A DNA stretch of 61,859 nt from Candidatus Hydrogenedens sp. GTDB taxonomy: Bacteria > Hydrogenedentota > Hydrogenedentia > Hydrogenedentales > Hydrogenedentaceae. The notes below the pieces were generated by a model. It searched no databases and had not been told where the DNA came from. It was given only the letters and a program-made list of their open reading frames with translations. Shown here piece after piece: positions 1 to 8,623 of the stretch (positions are counted from its first letter, which is position 1; every line of letters begins with the position of its first letter). The DNA is taken from the NCBI GenBank assembly GCA_035361075.1, contig DAOSBX010000011.1, positions 1 through 61,859 of the forward strand. The letters run 5' to 3'. The position numbers and the translations under genes are program-made.

Positions 1-154
1 CTCCATTGACAAAATAGCCATTCGCGTCCAACCCTGTAACTTCTTTCGTCAATGTTACTAATGCTTGGACATTCATAGAGAGCATCATTACTGTCATAAC
101 ACAAACAGCAAGATAAGTCCCTCTGATTACCGTTGCTTTACTCAAATTATTCAT
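1..154 (-). CDS. N-terminal fragment of a secreted protein (runs off the window)
   Basis: An open frame starts at the ATG at 154-152 and runs leftward out of the window without a stop, giving 51 residues. It begins MNNLSKATVIRG and then has a hydrophobic stretch (TYLAVCVMTVMMLSMNV) ending near Val-Gln-Ala, which fits a Sec signal peptide. A strong ribosome binding site (GGAGG at 167-163) lies 8 nt upstream of the ATG. Only about 20 residues of the mature protein are visible, so no function can be assigned. Confidence 0.7.
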   Translation of the reverse strand, partial: MNNLSKATVIRGTYLAVCVMTVMMLSMNVQALVTLTKEVTGLDANGYFVNG

Positions 155-380
155 CGTACCTACCTCCATTGTTAGAGTTTTATTTTAAAATTTATATTTC
201 CTTCCATAAAAAGAAAAAACATTCATTTCCTGTAATATTACACAATTTTATCTTAAATGTCAAATAAATTTTCTACCATCAAAATTTATATGATTTTTCC
301 ATAATATACAATTTGATTTTAAGAAGTCAAATAAAAAAATAATACATAAAAAAATTTAACTTTTTATAAAGGAGCACATC

Positions 381-1265
381 ATGAATAAAGAAATACCTTC
401 AAAAAATAAACCTTGTCGTCGCGATTTCATAAAGGTAATAACTACAACTGCTTTAACCTCATCAATTATGGCTAAAACGGTCTCAGCTCAGGATTCAACT
501 CCCAAACAAGGTCGTATTAAGCAGTCTGTTTCGCGTTGGTGTTATGGGAAAATTCCCATGCCTGAATTTTGCAAAGCAGTAAAAGAGATGGGCTTGGTTG
601 GTATTGATTTACTTGACCCGAACGAATGGGCAATTGTCAAAGAGCATGGGCTTATCTGCACTATGGCAAATGGTCCTGGGGGAATCGAAAAAGGCTGGAA
701 CGACCCCGCCAATCATAAACGCCTCATTGAAAATGCGGAGAAAAGACTCCATGAGGTAGCCTCTGCAGGTTTGACAAACATGATTGTTTTCTCCGGTAAT
801 CGCGGTAAAATTGATGACAAAGAAGGACTGGAAAACTGTGCTAAAGGTTTAAAAGAAATCATCCCATTAGCAGAACAATTAGGTGTCAATGTCATTATGG
901 AACTGCTCAACAGCAAACGCGACCATAAAAATTATATGTGCGACCATACTATTTGGGGTGTGGAATTAGTTAAACGTATCGGTTCACCACGTTTTAAACT
1001 TCTTTACGACATTTACCACATGCAAATTATGGAAGGCGATATTATCCAAACAATCACAGATAATATCCAATATATTGGACATATCCATACCGGTGGTGTT
1101 CCGGGTAGAAACGACATTGATGAAACACAAGAATTAAATTACCGTAGAATTTGTGAGGTCCTGGCAGAACTTAATTACGATGGCTTCGTTGCTCACGAAT
1201 TCGTCCCTAAAAATCCAGACCCACTTCAATCTCTAAAACGCGCCTTCGAAATCTGCAATGTATAA
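381..1265 (+). CDS. Tat-exported hydroxypyruvate isomerase-like TIM-barrel sugar isomerase
   Basis: A 294-aa member of the xylose isomerase-like/AP endonuclease 2 TIM-barrel superfamily, closest to hydroxypyruvate isomerase (Hyi). The N-terminus carries a twin-arginine signal (CRRDFIK, residues 12-18) followed by a hydrophobic stretch ending near Ala36, so export in folded form is expected. Probable metal or catalytic residues are E174 (VIMELL), D210 and H213 (LLYDIYH), H234/H236 (GHIHTGG) and E273 (AHEF). GGAG lies 7-8 nt before the ATG. It is a single-gene unit. Families like this sit in sugar or polyol degradation sets in PVC-type bacteria. The isomerase fold is clear; the actual substrate is not. 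Confidence 0.85.
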   Translation: MNKEIPSKNKPCRRDFIKVITTTALTSSIMAKTVSAQDSTPKQGRIKQSVSRWCYGKIPMPEFCKAVKEMGLVGIDLLDPNEWAIVKEHGLICTMANGPGGIEKGWNDPANHKRLIENAEKRLHEVASAGLTNMIVFSGNRGKIDDKEGLENCAKGLKEIIPLAEQLGVNVIMELLNSKRDHKNYMCDHTIWGVELVKRIGSPRFKLLYDIYHMQIMEGDIIQTITDNIQYIGHIHTGGVPGRNDIDETQELNYRRICEVLAELNYDGFVAHEFVPKNPDPLQSLKRAFEICNV

Positions 1266-1500
1266 GGTCTGTTTTTAGTATATATTCATCTCAAAATTGA
1301 TAATAAGAATACAGATGATTCTAAATTAACATCTGTCTGAATCTCTTAATCTTTCCCTTTATAATTGTACAGATGATATTTTTGCCATGTTAAATTCGTT
1401 AAAAAAATGACGTGAAATATAAATACAGGTTTATACAAATCTCTGTCTTTACACGTTGTATTATTTAGAGCCTGAATTATTTTTTCACCAAGCATAAAGA

Positions 1501-1529
1501 AAGGGACAGATATTAACTATCTGCCCCTT
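1501..1529 (-). terminator. Hairpin terminator after the prepilin-like gene
   Basis: A 12-bp stem with one wobble pair (arms AAGGGGCAGATA and TATCTGTCCCTT read on the minus strand) encloses a 5-nt loop and is followed by a T-rich run (TCTTTAT). It lies 18 nt past the stop of the minus-strand gene at 1547-2473. It could also stop readthrough from the converging gene that ends at 1265. Confidence 0.7.
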
Positions 1530-1546
1530 GATATTTAGACAACGTT

Positions 1547-2473
1547 TTAGAACCTATCCATAATTTCTTCGCTTTGTAAAACAGCCATTGTGCGGTTCAC
1601 AGGCCATTTGTCAGGGAATCGAATAAATTCAACATGACCATCCATATATAGGAAGTTACAACCACCAGGCACATGGTTAAACTCTTGACCGACATCGGTA
1701 CTAACCCAATCACCACATACAGGAATTTCACTCTGGGCTTTGGCACTTGCTGCAGGATTATTGATATCTGTTATCATGAACCTTTCAATTCCTTCTCTCA
1801 GACGATACATGGTAAGGTTCTGGGTGCCATCAAAGAATGAAAAATCTTCATCATTTTTCGTTGGGTCTCCCAAACGAGGGTAAAGCTCACCTAACATAAT
1901 TACTACCTGCGGATTATTTGCTAACAACCAGTCTATCATTACATCTACATCAGGATTTTCCGGTGGGTCGGGTCGGTCAATAATTCCCGGGAACCATGTA
2001 TTCCATGCCAAATACAAATAAGAACAACTACTATCATCTACTTCGCATGGATAAAATTCAGTATTAGGAACACCGGCTGTAGGAACTAAATTTCCGGCAC
2101 GGTCACCAATAACCTGGGCTCGATTATCCGCCTTATTAAATACTTTCTCTGGGTCATTTCCTGTTGTTGCGGAAGGACATAATAACACAGCAGGGTCATT
2201 TAAGTATTCCGGATATACCGCCATACAGTCTATTACAAATTCACCACTTAATCCCGTGCAATTGTAAAGTTTTGAAGGTGGAAACCTTTCTCCCTTGGCT
2301 TCATTTGCATACATTTTACATGTAAGCCCAATTTGCTTTAGATTATTCTGGCAACTGGAACGACGTGCCGCTTCACGTGCACGAGCAAGTGCTGGCAAAA
2401 GTATTGCCGCAAGAATACCAATAATGGCAATAACGACAAGAAGTTCGATGAGAGTAAAACCTGACTTTTTCAT
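1547..2473 (-). CDS. Prepilin-type N-terminal methylation protein (DUF1559/H-X9-DG type)
   Basis: This 308-aa protein begins with a type IV pilin/type II secretion leader: the cleavage site falls after Gly5 (KKSG/FTLIEL), Glu5 of the mature protein is present, and a hydrophobic helix runs to about residue 30. The mature part continues ARAREAARRSSCQNNLKQIGL. Near the end lies the MDGHVEFIRFP segment typical of the large DUF1559/'H-X9-DG' group, which is greatly expanded in planctomycetes and relatives. Role: an inner-membrane-anchored, pseudopilin-like periplasmic protein whose precise job is unknown in most cases. GAGGAG lies 6-7 nt before the ATG. The gene stands alone and is followed by a terminator at 1501-1529. 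Confidence 0.88.
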   Translation of the reverse strand: MKKSGFTLIELLVVIAIIGILAAILLPALARAREAARRSSCQNNLKQIGLTCKMYANEAKGERFPPSKLYNCTGLSGEFVIDCMAVYPEYLNDPAVLLCPSATTGNDPEKVFNKADNRAQVIGDRAGNLVPTAGVPNTEFYPCEVDDSSCSYLYLAWNTWFPGIIDRPDPPENPDVDVMIDWLLANNPQVVIMLGELYPRLGDPTKNDEDFSFFDGTQNLTMYRLREGIERFMITDINNPAASAKAQSEIPVCGDWVSTDVGQEFNHVPGGCNFLYMDGHVEFIRFPDKWPVNRTMAVLQSEEIMDRF

Positions 2474-2593
2474 ACTGTTCTCCTCAATATTAAAAATTAA
2501 TTTGATAAATATGATAATAAATATTATCCATACTTATTATTTTAATCCATTTTTTTTCAGAAGTCAAGATATTCTTAACAATATTAATAAAAC

Positions 2594-2625
2594 ACACGCC
2601 CTAACCTTAAAATGTTAGGGCGTGT
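2594..2625 (-). terminator. Terminator of the Gfo/Idh-ThuA-HEAT unit
   Basis: A perfect 12-bp inverted repeat (arms ACACGCCCTAAC and GTTAGGGCGTGT, 8-nt loop) is followed on the minus strand by GTTTTATTAAT. It lies 24 nt past the stop of the minus-strand gene at 2649-6356. Confidence 0.8.
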
Positions 2626-2648
2626 TCTAATAATTTACCTTTTAATAT

Positions 2649-5600
2649 TTATTTTGGCAATATCGCAGTTTTTAGTTTCGGTTCAAATGGAGAACCATCA
2701 GTTTTGCGGATACGTGCACAGAATTCCCATTGTCCACTACCTTGCCGTATTTTGGCAAGTATGTGGTTCCATCCTTGTTGTAAATGTATTGCAATGGTAT
2801 CATCATCGGGGACACAAGGACGGTTTGTATTTTTCCCAAACACCTTCGTCCCATTAACCCAGATACGAGCACCATCATCGCTACCAATTAACAAATTTAC
2901 ATCCTGTTCTGCATCGCTCCATACATAAGTACTTAGGTAAGCGACACGGTTTTCTCCTCCTAATATTTTATGAAGTTCAACAACCATAGGCTTATTAGGA
3001 TTTGAACCCGTAGAGACAGGCTTCCATAATACTTTCTCGGCTTCTTCCGGTTTTTCGGGGGCAAACACGAATTCATAAAGCATGTTAGGATTAATCTCAT
3101 CGTTAACATAGGGACCCGAAACCATCCACGTAGTAATAAAATCCTCAAACTTGGGAATTATCTCCAGAGTTTTCTGTGCCTCTTGTTTAATGAGTTCCAT
3201 CTGTCCTTGAGCAATAACTTTTTCGAGAGCAGGTACAACTGAATCAGGAGCAATACCGATAAGAGTTTTAGAAAGTTTTACAACAGCAACTTCTGCTTCA
3301 TTTTTTACCTGTTCGTTATCAAGGTATTGTAAGACAATAGATAACGCTTCTGGATAAGATGTATTTTGTAACGCACCAATAACACCCTTTAAAACTTCTG
3401 GCTTTGTACTAATCGTAATAACGTCTTTGAAGAGTTGTGTTCGTTGTTCGGATGGCATATTCCAGATATTGTCCGACAATTGGATAACACCAGCAAGTGC
3501 TTGCCTACGAAGTGAGTCGTTCTCTGTTGTACGTGCAAGTTCTAATAAAGCATTCATAGGTTCCGCATTCCTCCAATTGGATAGAGAGCGAATCAACGTT
3601 TCTTTAACAGAATCCTCAGATTCATTAAGATATTTAAGTAGTAGTGGTAACGAACTGTCTACCTTTCGCTGGGCTATTTTCTCTAATGCGGTTTTCTTTA
3701 TTGTTGCGGAAGGGTTCAATTCCAATATTGAAGCAATTCTTTGAACAACTTCTTCGTCAGAAGCTTTCGTTTTTTGTGCCAGATTTAAACATGTTTCGAG
3801 TAAAGTATCTCTCTGTGCAAAATCAGGATTGGCACGAGCAAACTCGAATAAGACTGAAACAGGTGTATCATCAGGCCATTCGTTCAGGGCTTGTATCACA
3901 ACGCCTAATTTATCCGCTGGTGTATTCGGATTTATTAACGTACTTAGTTTTTCCCATCCTTTGGCATGACCAGACCTTGCAAGTACACGAAGTAAAGTGG
4001 TCTGTACAGGTAATGCAGGATTGGAATCTAACGACGTTGAAATTTTTACTAATTGCTTTTCCGTTTCGTCGGGATTAAGCAATACAATTTTTAAAATTAG
4101 TTCTTCAAATAGTCCTTGTTCTTCATTAGAATTGGCCCCTGGTAATATTTGCAGAACAGTGTCGAGCATCTCTACATTAGGTTGTTCAATCAGACTTTTT
4201 ATGGCAGAAATTCTACATTCCGGATCAGCATCCCCAGCAGACTGGAGTATTACAGGTTCGCTACCGGGAACTTTTCGATTCGCAACTAACGGGAGAAGAA
4301 GTTTTTTTAGAACGGGGTCTATGTCAGGTTTCTTTAATATCTCCAACATACCTTTACCCACATCTTCTCTGGGCATAGAAGCAAGGCTTGCCTTGGCTAA
4401 TTCTGCTTCATCCCCTTCACCGAGTGCTTTGGGTATAAGTAACTCTACTTCAGATTTACCCCCAATGACACCAAGTGCTTTTATGCTGGCTTCTCGGATA
4501 GCCGGGTTCTCACTACTAAGGCTGTTTACTACATAAGGAAGTATATCTTTCCTTTTTTGTGAGGCAAACAAATTAATAAACTGTACTTGATTGTCTGGTG
4601 ATGAAAATGCCATCTCCTTACAAACAACATTTAATAAAATTTTTGTATTCTTTATTAAGGGTGTCGCACTTATTACCAGACGAACAAATTCTGCATCTGG
4701 ATCACCCATTGCTTTTACTAACGCCTTTGCACCTTCTTCCTCAGAATATTTTACTAAACTTCGTAGCGACGCTATTCGCAGAGAAGGGGTAAGCGAATTG
4801 TCTGCTGACAAATTACGTATTATTGCAATAGCATCGGGTGATTTTTTCTTTGCTAAAATTTTATCGGCACAGGCAAATACATGTTGTGTTAATTTCAAAC
4901 GGGCTGTTTCGGTGGCTTGTGAACGTGCAGTCCATAATGCGGAAAGAGCACTTTCTTCTTCCATCATGGATAGAGCAGAACCTGCAGAAATTACAGTATC
5001 AAGGTCGCTGTTGTTCAAAAATATTGCAATAGAGGGGATAGATTTAACATCTTTTCGCAAACCAAGAGAGGTAATAATCCCGATACGATTCTTACCTTCC
5101 GCCGTTTGTAGTGCATTTCTCAATGAGAGAGCCGAAGCTTCTCCAGGAATTTTTTCAAGGGCAAAACGTGCAGAGTCAAATAGTTCCGGAACCTGTAACA
5201 AATCAGCCAGTACTGGAACAGATTCTTGAGAGCCTAATTCCCCTAATTTTGAGCATACATATTTCTTGGCGTCCGTTGTCGCATCAGAGAGAAGAAATTT
5301 AATCATCTCTTTTTCTACATTTGCTAAAGACCTTTTATCAGAGGTCATAATGCGAAGATATTCATTAATTTGAGTTATCGTAGCACGACTATCTAACGCT
5401 TTAAATCCCTTTATTCGTTCTAATAATTCTGCAAATGGAATATACCTATTTTCTTCCCAAATACGTACTTCATAAGGACCCGGAAAATCTTCCGGTATAG
5501 GTTGAGTCACTTTGCCCGTGGCGCACCATTCCGCACCACGCAAAAATGTAGTAAGAAAGCCTGCACATTGTAATGCAACGGGTGTATCCTCCTGAGGGTG

Positions 5601-6356
5601 CCCTAAAGCGGTTTGAAAAACTCTTCCCTTTCCATATTGAATTGTAAAGAGAATGGGTTCATGCTCTCCAGTTCCTTTTTCATCAGGACTGGAATAAGCA
5701 GTTGCAAGAACGGTTAGATTTTCTGCAGGACCACGCAGACGGTCATACAACTCATCTTTTGCATGAAGCCATATCGGAGGAAGTCCCTTGGTAATGGGAT
5801 GATTACGGTCACGGATAACCACCTGGAATGCATGTTGTGTCCCGTGGCTACCACCGGGTCCCGGTGTATTATCTTTTACTACCTTACCATCACGCCAACG
5901 GACATACGGACCCCAACGTTCATCTCTGTTCCCCCAACCACCAAGGCCAATAATTTTATTAAATTCTGGCCACTCAGGGAAAGCATTATTTGCAGCGTGA
6001 TAAACAACAACACCGCCACCATTTTCCACATACGAGACAAAAGATTGCTTTACATTTTCAGGCCAAGGGTCACCATTATAATCCAATACAACTACTTGAT
6101 AATTTTGGAACTCTGGCTGAAAAGATGAAAAATCACCACCTTGAGGAGGTGCTTGAAGCACATCCACTTGAAATAGACCTGTCTTTTCTAAAGCATCCTT
6201 TAAAATGGGTGAACTGATGTCCCAGCGGTGATTATTCTGTCCCGTAATTAGCAATGCTTTAATAGTTGGTTCTGCAAAAAGATTTGTGGGAAAACAGGCA
6301 AATATAATTGCAACAAAGGCTATTCCCAAAATCATTTGTTTTGTTCTGTAACTCAT
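2649..6356 (-). CDS. Secreted ThuA-domain protein with long HEAT-repeat region
   Basis: A 1235-aa exported protein. Residues 1-28 form a Sec signal peptide. Residues about 32-275 are a ThuA (trehalose-utilisation, class I glutamine amidotransferase-like) domain, with landmarks LLITGQNNHRW, VVVLDYNGDPW, GGGVVVYHAANN and GKGRVFQTALGHP. Residues about 330-1060 are repeated helix pairs of HEAT/PBS-lyase type. The last 150 residues form a beta-rich domain (LLIGSDDGARIWVNG, GWNHILAKI) like the sugar-binding or 'putative glycoside hydrolase' modules in secreted planctomycete proteins. AAAGGAG precedes the ATG. It lies 37 bp downstream of the oxidoreductase gene at 6394-7719 and probably shares its transcript. 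Inference: a periplasmic or surface scaffold linked to sugar metabolism; no enzymatic role is proven for this architecture. Confidence 0.85.
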   Translation of the reverse strand: MSYRTKQMILGIAFVAIIFACFPTNLFAEPTIKALLITGQNNHRWDISSPILKDALEKTGLFQVDVLQAPPQGGDFSSFQPEFQNYQVVVLDYNGDPWPENVKQSFVSYVENGGGVVVYHAANNAFPEWPEFNKIIGLGGWGNRDERWGPYVRWRDGKVVKDNTPGPGGSHGTQHAFQVVIRDRNHPITKGLPPIWLHAKDELYDRLRGPAENLTVLATAYSSPDEKGTGEHEPILFTIQYGKGRVFQTALGHPQEDTPVALQCAGFLTTFLRGAEWCATGKVTQPIPEDFPGPYEVRIWEENRYIPFAELLERIKGFKALDSRATITQINEYLRIMTSDKRSLANVEKEMIKFLLSDATTDAKKYVCSKLGELGSQESVPVLADLLQVPELFDSARFALEKIPGEASALSLRNALQTAEGKNRIGIITSLGLRKDVKSIPSIAIFLNNSDLDTVISAGSALSMMEEESALSALWTARSQATETARLKLTQHVFACADKILAKKKSPDAIAIIRNLSADNSLTPSLRIASLRSLVKYSEEEGAKALVKAMGDPDAEFVRLVISATPLIKNTKILLNVVCKEMAFSSPDNQVQFINLFASQKRKDILPYVVNSLSSENPAIREASIKALGVIGGKSEVELLIPKALGEGDEAELAKASLASMPREDVGKGMLEILKKPDIDPVLKKLLLPLVANRKVPGSEPVILQSAGDADPECRISAIKSLIEQPNVEMLDTVLQILPGANSNEEQGLFEELILKIVLLNPDETEKQLVKISTSLDSNPALPVQTTLLRVLARSGHAKGWEKLSTLINPNTPADKLGVVIQALNEWPDDTPVSVLFEFARANPDFAQRDTLLETCLNLAQKTKASDEEVVQRIASILELNPSATIKKTALEKIAQRKVDSSLPLLLKYLNESEDSVKETLIRSLSNWRNAEPMNALLELARTTENDSLRRQALAGVIQLSDNIWNMPSEQRTQLFKDVITISTKPEVLKGVIGALQNTSYPEALSIVLQYLDNEQVKNEAEVAVVKLSKTLIGIAPDSVVPALEKVIAQGQMELIKQEAQKTLEIIPKFEDFITTWMVSGPYVNDEINPNMLYEFVFAPEKPEEAEKVLWKPVSTGSNPNKPMVVELHKILGGENRVAYLSTYVWSDAEQDVNLLIGSDDGARIWVNGTKVFGKNTNRPCVPDDDTIAIHLQQGWNHILAKIRQGSGQWEFCARIRKTDGSPFEPKLKTAILPK

Positions 6357-6393
6357 ATTATTTCTCCTTTATAAACAAAGAGTTCATTAATCT

Positions 6394-7719
6394 TTATATA
6401 TTAAGATGCCATGGCTCTCGCATCGGCCTACATAGCATACGATTTGCTTCTGTATCATTTAAGAACGTTTCTGTTTCGGGGTCAAACTTCAGCGGTCTCC
6501 CTAATTTCAAGGCAATGAGCCCTAAATGCCCAATCATAATGGAATGATGTGCGACTTCTGCAGGAGTAATCGTTTTTTTACGTGTACGGACACATTCTAA
6601 AAAGTTTCCAATATGATTTGAAGAACGGTATAAATGTAATTCGTGAGGCTTAATTTCTGTCTGAACTAAAGACCTCGGATAAGCATCAAACGCACCTCGG
6701 TCAACATGTATCCATCCTTCTGAACCTTTGAATAATACGCCGCCCTTTTGTCTCGCAGTTACTAACATGTCGAAGCCTTCTTTAAATTTGCACAGGAATT
6801 CATAATCTTCTACGGTATCAAAGAGTCCGTCTTCCGCTTTGGGCCAATGTCCACCTCTTGGGATAATTTCAACGGGTCCTGTGAGTTCAGTTCCCATTCC
6901 CCATTGGGCTATATCACAATGGTGTCCTGCCCAGTCAGTTAATTGTCCACCAGCATAATCACTAATCCAACGGAAATTCCAATGACAGCGTGCTTCACAA
7001 TACGGTGCATACGGAGCTGGTCCTAACCACATATCATAGTCAAACCATGGAGGTGGGTCTGATGGTGTAGTACTACCCTTATTTATCGAATTCTTCGCTG
7101 GTAAACCTACAACAACATACTTCACTTCACCAATGTAGCCATTACGAACAAGTTCGCAGGCTTGGCGGAAATGTTCCTGTGACCTCTGCCAACTACCCGT
7201 CTGCCAAATCCTACCATATTGTTCCACTGCATCTACAATAGCTCTCCCTTCCTTAATAGAACCTGCTAATGGCTTCTCACCATAAACATCTTTCCCCGCT
7301 TTTATCGCCATGATTGCAGGGATTGCATGCCATTGGTCTGGGAGGGCTAATGATACTGCATCAATATCATCACGGGCAATCACTTCTCGAAAATCTTTAT
7401 AGCCTGCACAATCCTGGTTGCCATAACGGTCATTCACCTTTTTCATTGCTGATTCAAGATGTTTTCCATCTACATCACATACCGCCACAACCTGTGCTGA
7501 TGGCTGGTCAAGGAAACCTTCCATGTTGGACGTCCCCATACCACCAACTCCGATACAACCAATTGTAATCCGTTCGCTGGGAGGCACTACTCCATCAAGT
7601 CCCAATGCTCTACTGGGAATAATATACGGGAATGCAACTGTTGCTAACGAGGCAAGCCCCGTTCTTTTCAGGAATTCCCTTCGATTTAGGGATTCCTTTT
7701 TATGTTTTTTCCGTTTCAT
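6394..7719 (-). CDS. Tat-exported Gfo/Idh/MocA family oxidoreductase
   Basis: This 441-aa protein has a twin-arginine signal (NRREFLKR, residues 12-19). The Rossmann fold follows with a GCIGVGGMG dinucleotide-binding loop (residues 54-62), CDVDG at the end of beta-2, and the EKP motif (148-150) whose lysine is catalytic in this family. The C-terminal part (WFDYDMWLGPAP, HWNFRWISDYAGGQLTDWAGHHCDIAQW) matches the exported PVC-type subgroup. It is expected to oxidise or interconvert a sugar or cyclitol using tightly bound NAD(P). GGAGG lies 11 nt upstream of the ATG. It is first gene of a two-gene unit with the ThuA-HEAT protein. The family is certain; the substrate is unknown. Confidence 0.92.
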   Translation of the reverse strand: MKRKKHKKESLNRREFLKRTGLASLATVAFPYIIPSRALGLDGVVPPSERITIGCIGVGGMGTSNMEGFLDQPSAQVVAVCDVDGKHLESAMKKVNDRYGNQDCAGYKDFREVIARDDIDAVSLALPDQWHAIPAIMAIKAGKDVYGEKPLAGSIKEGRAIVDAVEQYGRIWQTGSWQRSQEHFRQACELVRNGYIGEVKYVVVGLPAKNSINKGSTTPSDPPPWFDYDMWLGPAPYAPYCEARCHWNFRWISDYAGGQLTDWAGHHCDIAQWGMGTELTGPVEIIPRGGHWPKAEDGLFDTVEDYEFLCKFKEGFDMLVTARQKGGVLFKGSEGWIHVDRGAFDAYPRSLVQTEIKPHELHLYRSSNHIGNFLECVRTRKKTITPAEVAHHSIMIGHLGLIALKLGRPLKFDPETETFLNDTEANRMLCRPMREPWHLNI

Positions 7720-7954
7720 AATAAATTTACCTCCATAAATTGGGTTTCATTGCTTGAATAGAAAGATTTTTTTATCATATCAGACTATACAAATAAAAAA
7801 CGAGTTTTGATTATAAAATAAAAAGTAATTGTCACACCTTTCCAATAGCATCCATTCTAATCCACTCTTTATTTGTTGACTACGGTTATATTGGACTTTC
7901 CTTTATTTCCTCCTCTCTTCTTATACACAAAGTTCAAAAATATTTTCTGATAGT

Positions 7955-7982
7955 AAGACATTTTCAAAATCTTTGTTATAAT
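7955..7982 (+). promoter_or_regulatory. Sigma-70-type promoter for the LOG gene
   Basis: A perfect TATAAT at 7977-7982 lies 16 bp after AAGACA (7955-7960, 4 of 6 match to TTGACA). Transcription would begin near 7989. That is downstream of the in-frame GTG at 7984 and supports the later ATG at 8041 as the true start of the next gene. Confidence 0.6.
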
Positions 7983-8040
7983 AGTGAGGTTTTATTTTGA
8001 CTTATTTATCATTAAACTTTTTTATCAAAGACAACAGGAT

Positions 8041-8598
8041 ATGAAGACAATAGGTATTTTTGCTGGTTCGAGTGATTTATCCATTCCAAATTTCCGAAAA
8101 GATATAGAGCATCTGGCAGATTTGCTGGCTCAACACCGATATCGAATCGTATATGGAGCTGGACGAGTAGGTCTGATGGGCGTACTATCTAAAAGAATGT
8201 ATAAACATGGCGGATTTTTAATTGGCGTGGTTCCTAAATATCTAAACCGACCTGAACTCGTGTTTGAGCAATGCACAGAACTAATTATTACTGAAGACCT
8301 TCATGAACGGAAAGAGGTTATGGAACGGCTCTCGGATGTTTTTATTGTCCTACCAGGCGGGATAGGCACAATAGATGAGTTCTTCAATGTGCTTGCTTCA
8401 AAACAGTTAAAATATCATAGAAAACCTATCTTCCTGTTCAATATTAATAATTATTTCAAACCTATTGATGATTTAATAAAAGAGATGTATAAATACCATT
8501 TTATTGGGGTTGAACACACTCAACTTTATCAAAGCATAAATACTGGCGATGAAATTGTGGAAAAGATAGAACGGCACTTTTTAAATATTGGATTATAG
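8041..8598 (+). CDS. LOG family protein (cytokinin riboside 5'-monophosphate phosphoribohydrolase-like)
   Basis: Taken from the ATG at 8041 this is a 185-aa protein, the usual length for the LOG/'lysine decarboxylase-like' family. The N-terminus (KTIGIFAGSS) is the first Rossmann strand, YGAGRVGLMG the nucleotide-binding loop, and HERK (residues 89-92) plus PGGIGTIDE (105-113) are the catalytic signature. Members hydrolyse nucleoside 5'-monophosphates to base and ribose 5-phosphate. The frame is open back to a GTG at 7984, but a TATAAT box abuts that codon and the extra 19 residues are not family-like, so the later start was chosen. The gene for the spermidine-synthase-like membrane protein follows after 25 bp, suggesting co-transcription. 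Confidence 0.85.
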   Translation: MKTIGIFAGSSDLSIPNFRKDIEHLADLLAQHRYRIVYGAGRVGLMGVLSKRMYKHGGFLIGVVPKYLNRPELVFEQCTELIITEDLHERKEVMERLSDVFIVLPGGIGTIDEFFNVLASKQLKYHRKPIFLFNINNYFKPIDDLIKEMYKYHFIGVEHTQLYQSINTGDEIVEKIERHFLNIGL

Positions 8599-8623
8599 AA
8601 TAACCTTTGCTTAAGGGTCGTAT

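Noticed and set aside
3997..5229. Plus-strand ORFs of 179 and 212 aa opposite the HEAT-repeat region
   Set aside because: Serine-rich shadow frames of a clearly coding minus-strand gene.
7984..8040. GTG start giving 19 extra residues on the LOG protein
   Set aside because: A perfect TATAAT lies directly before it, so transcription probably begins after the GTG.
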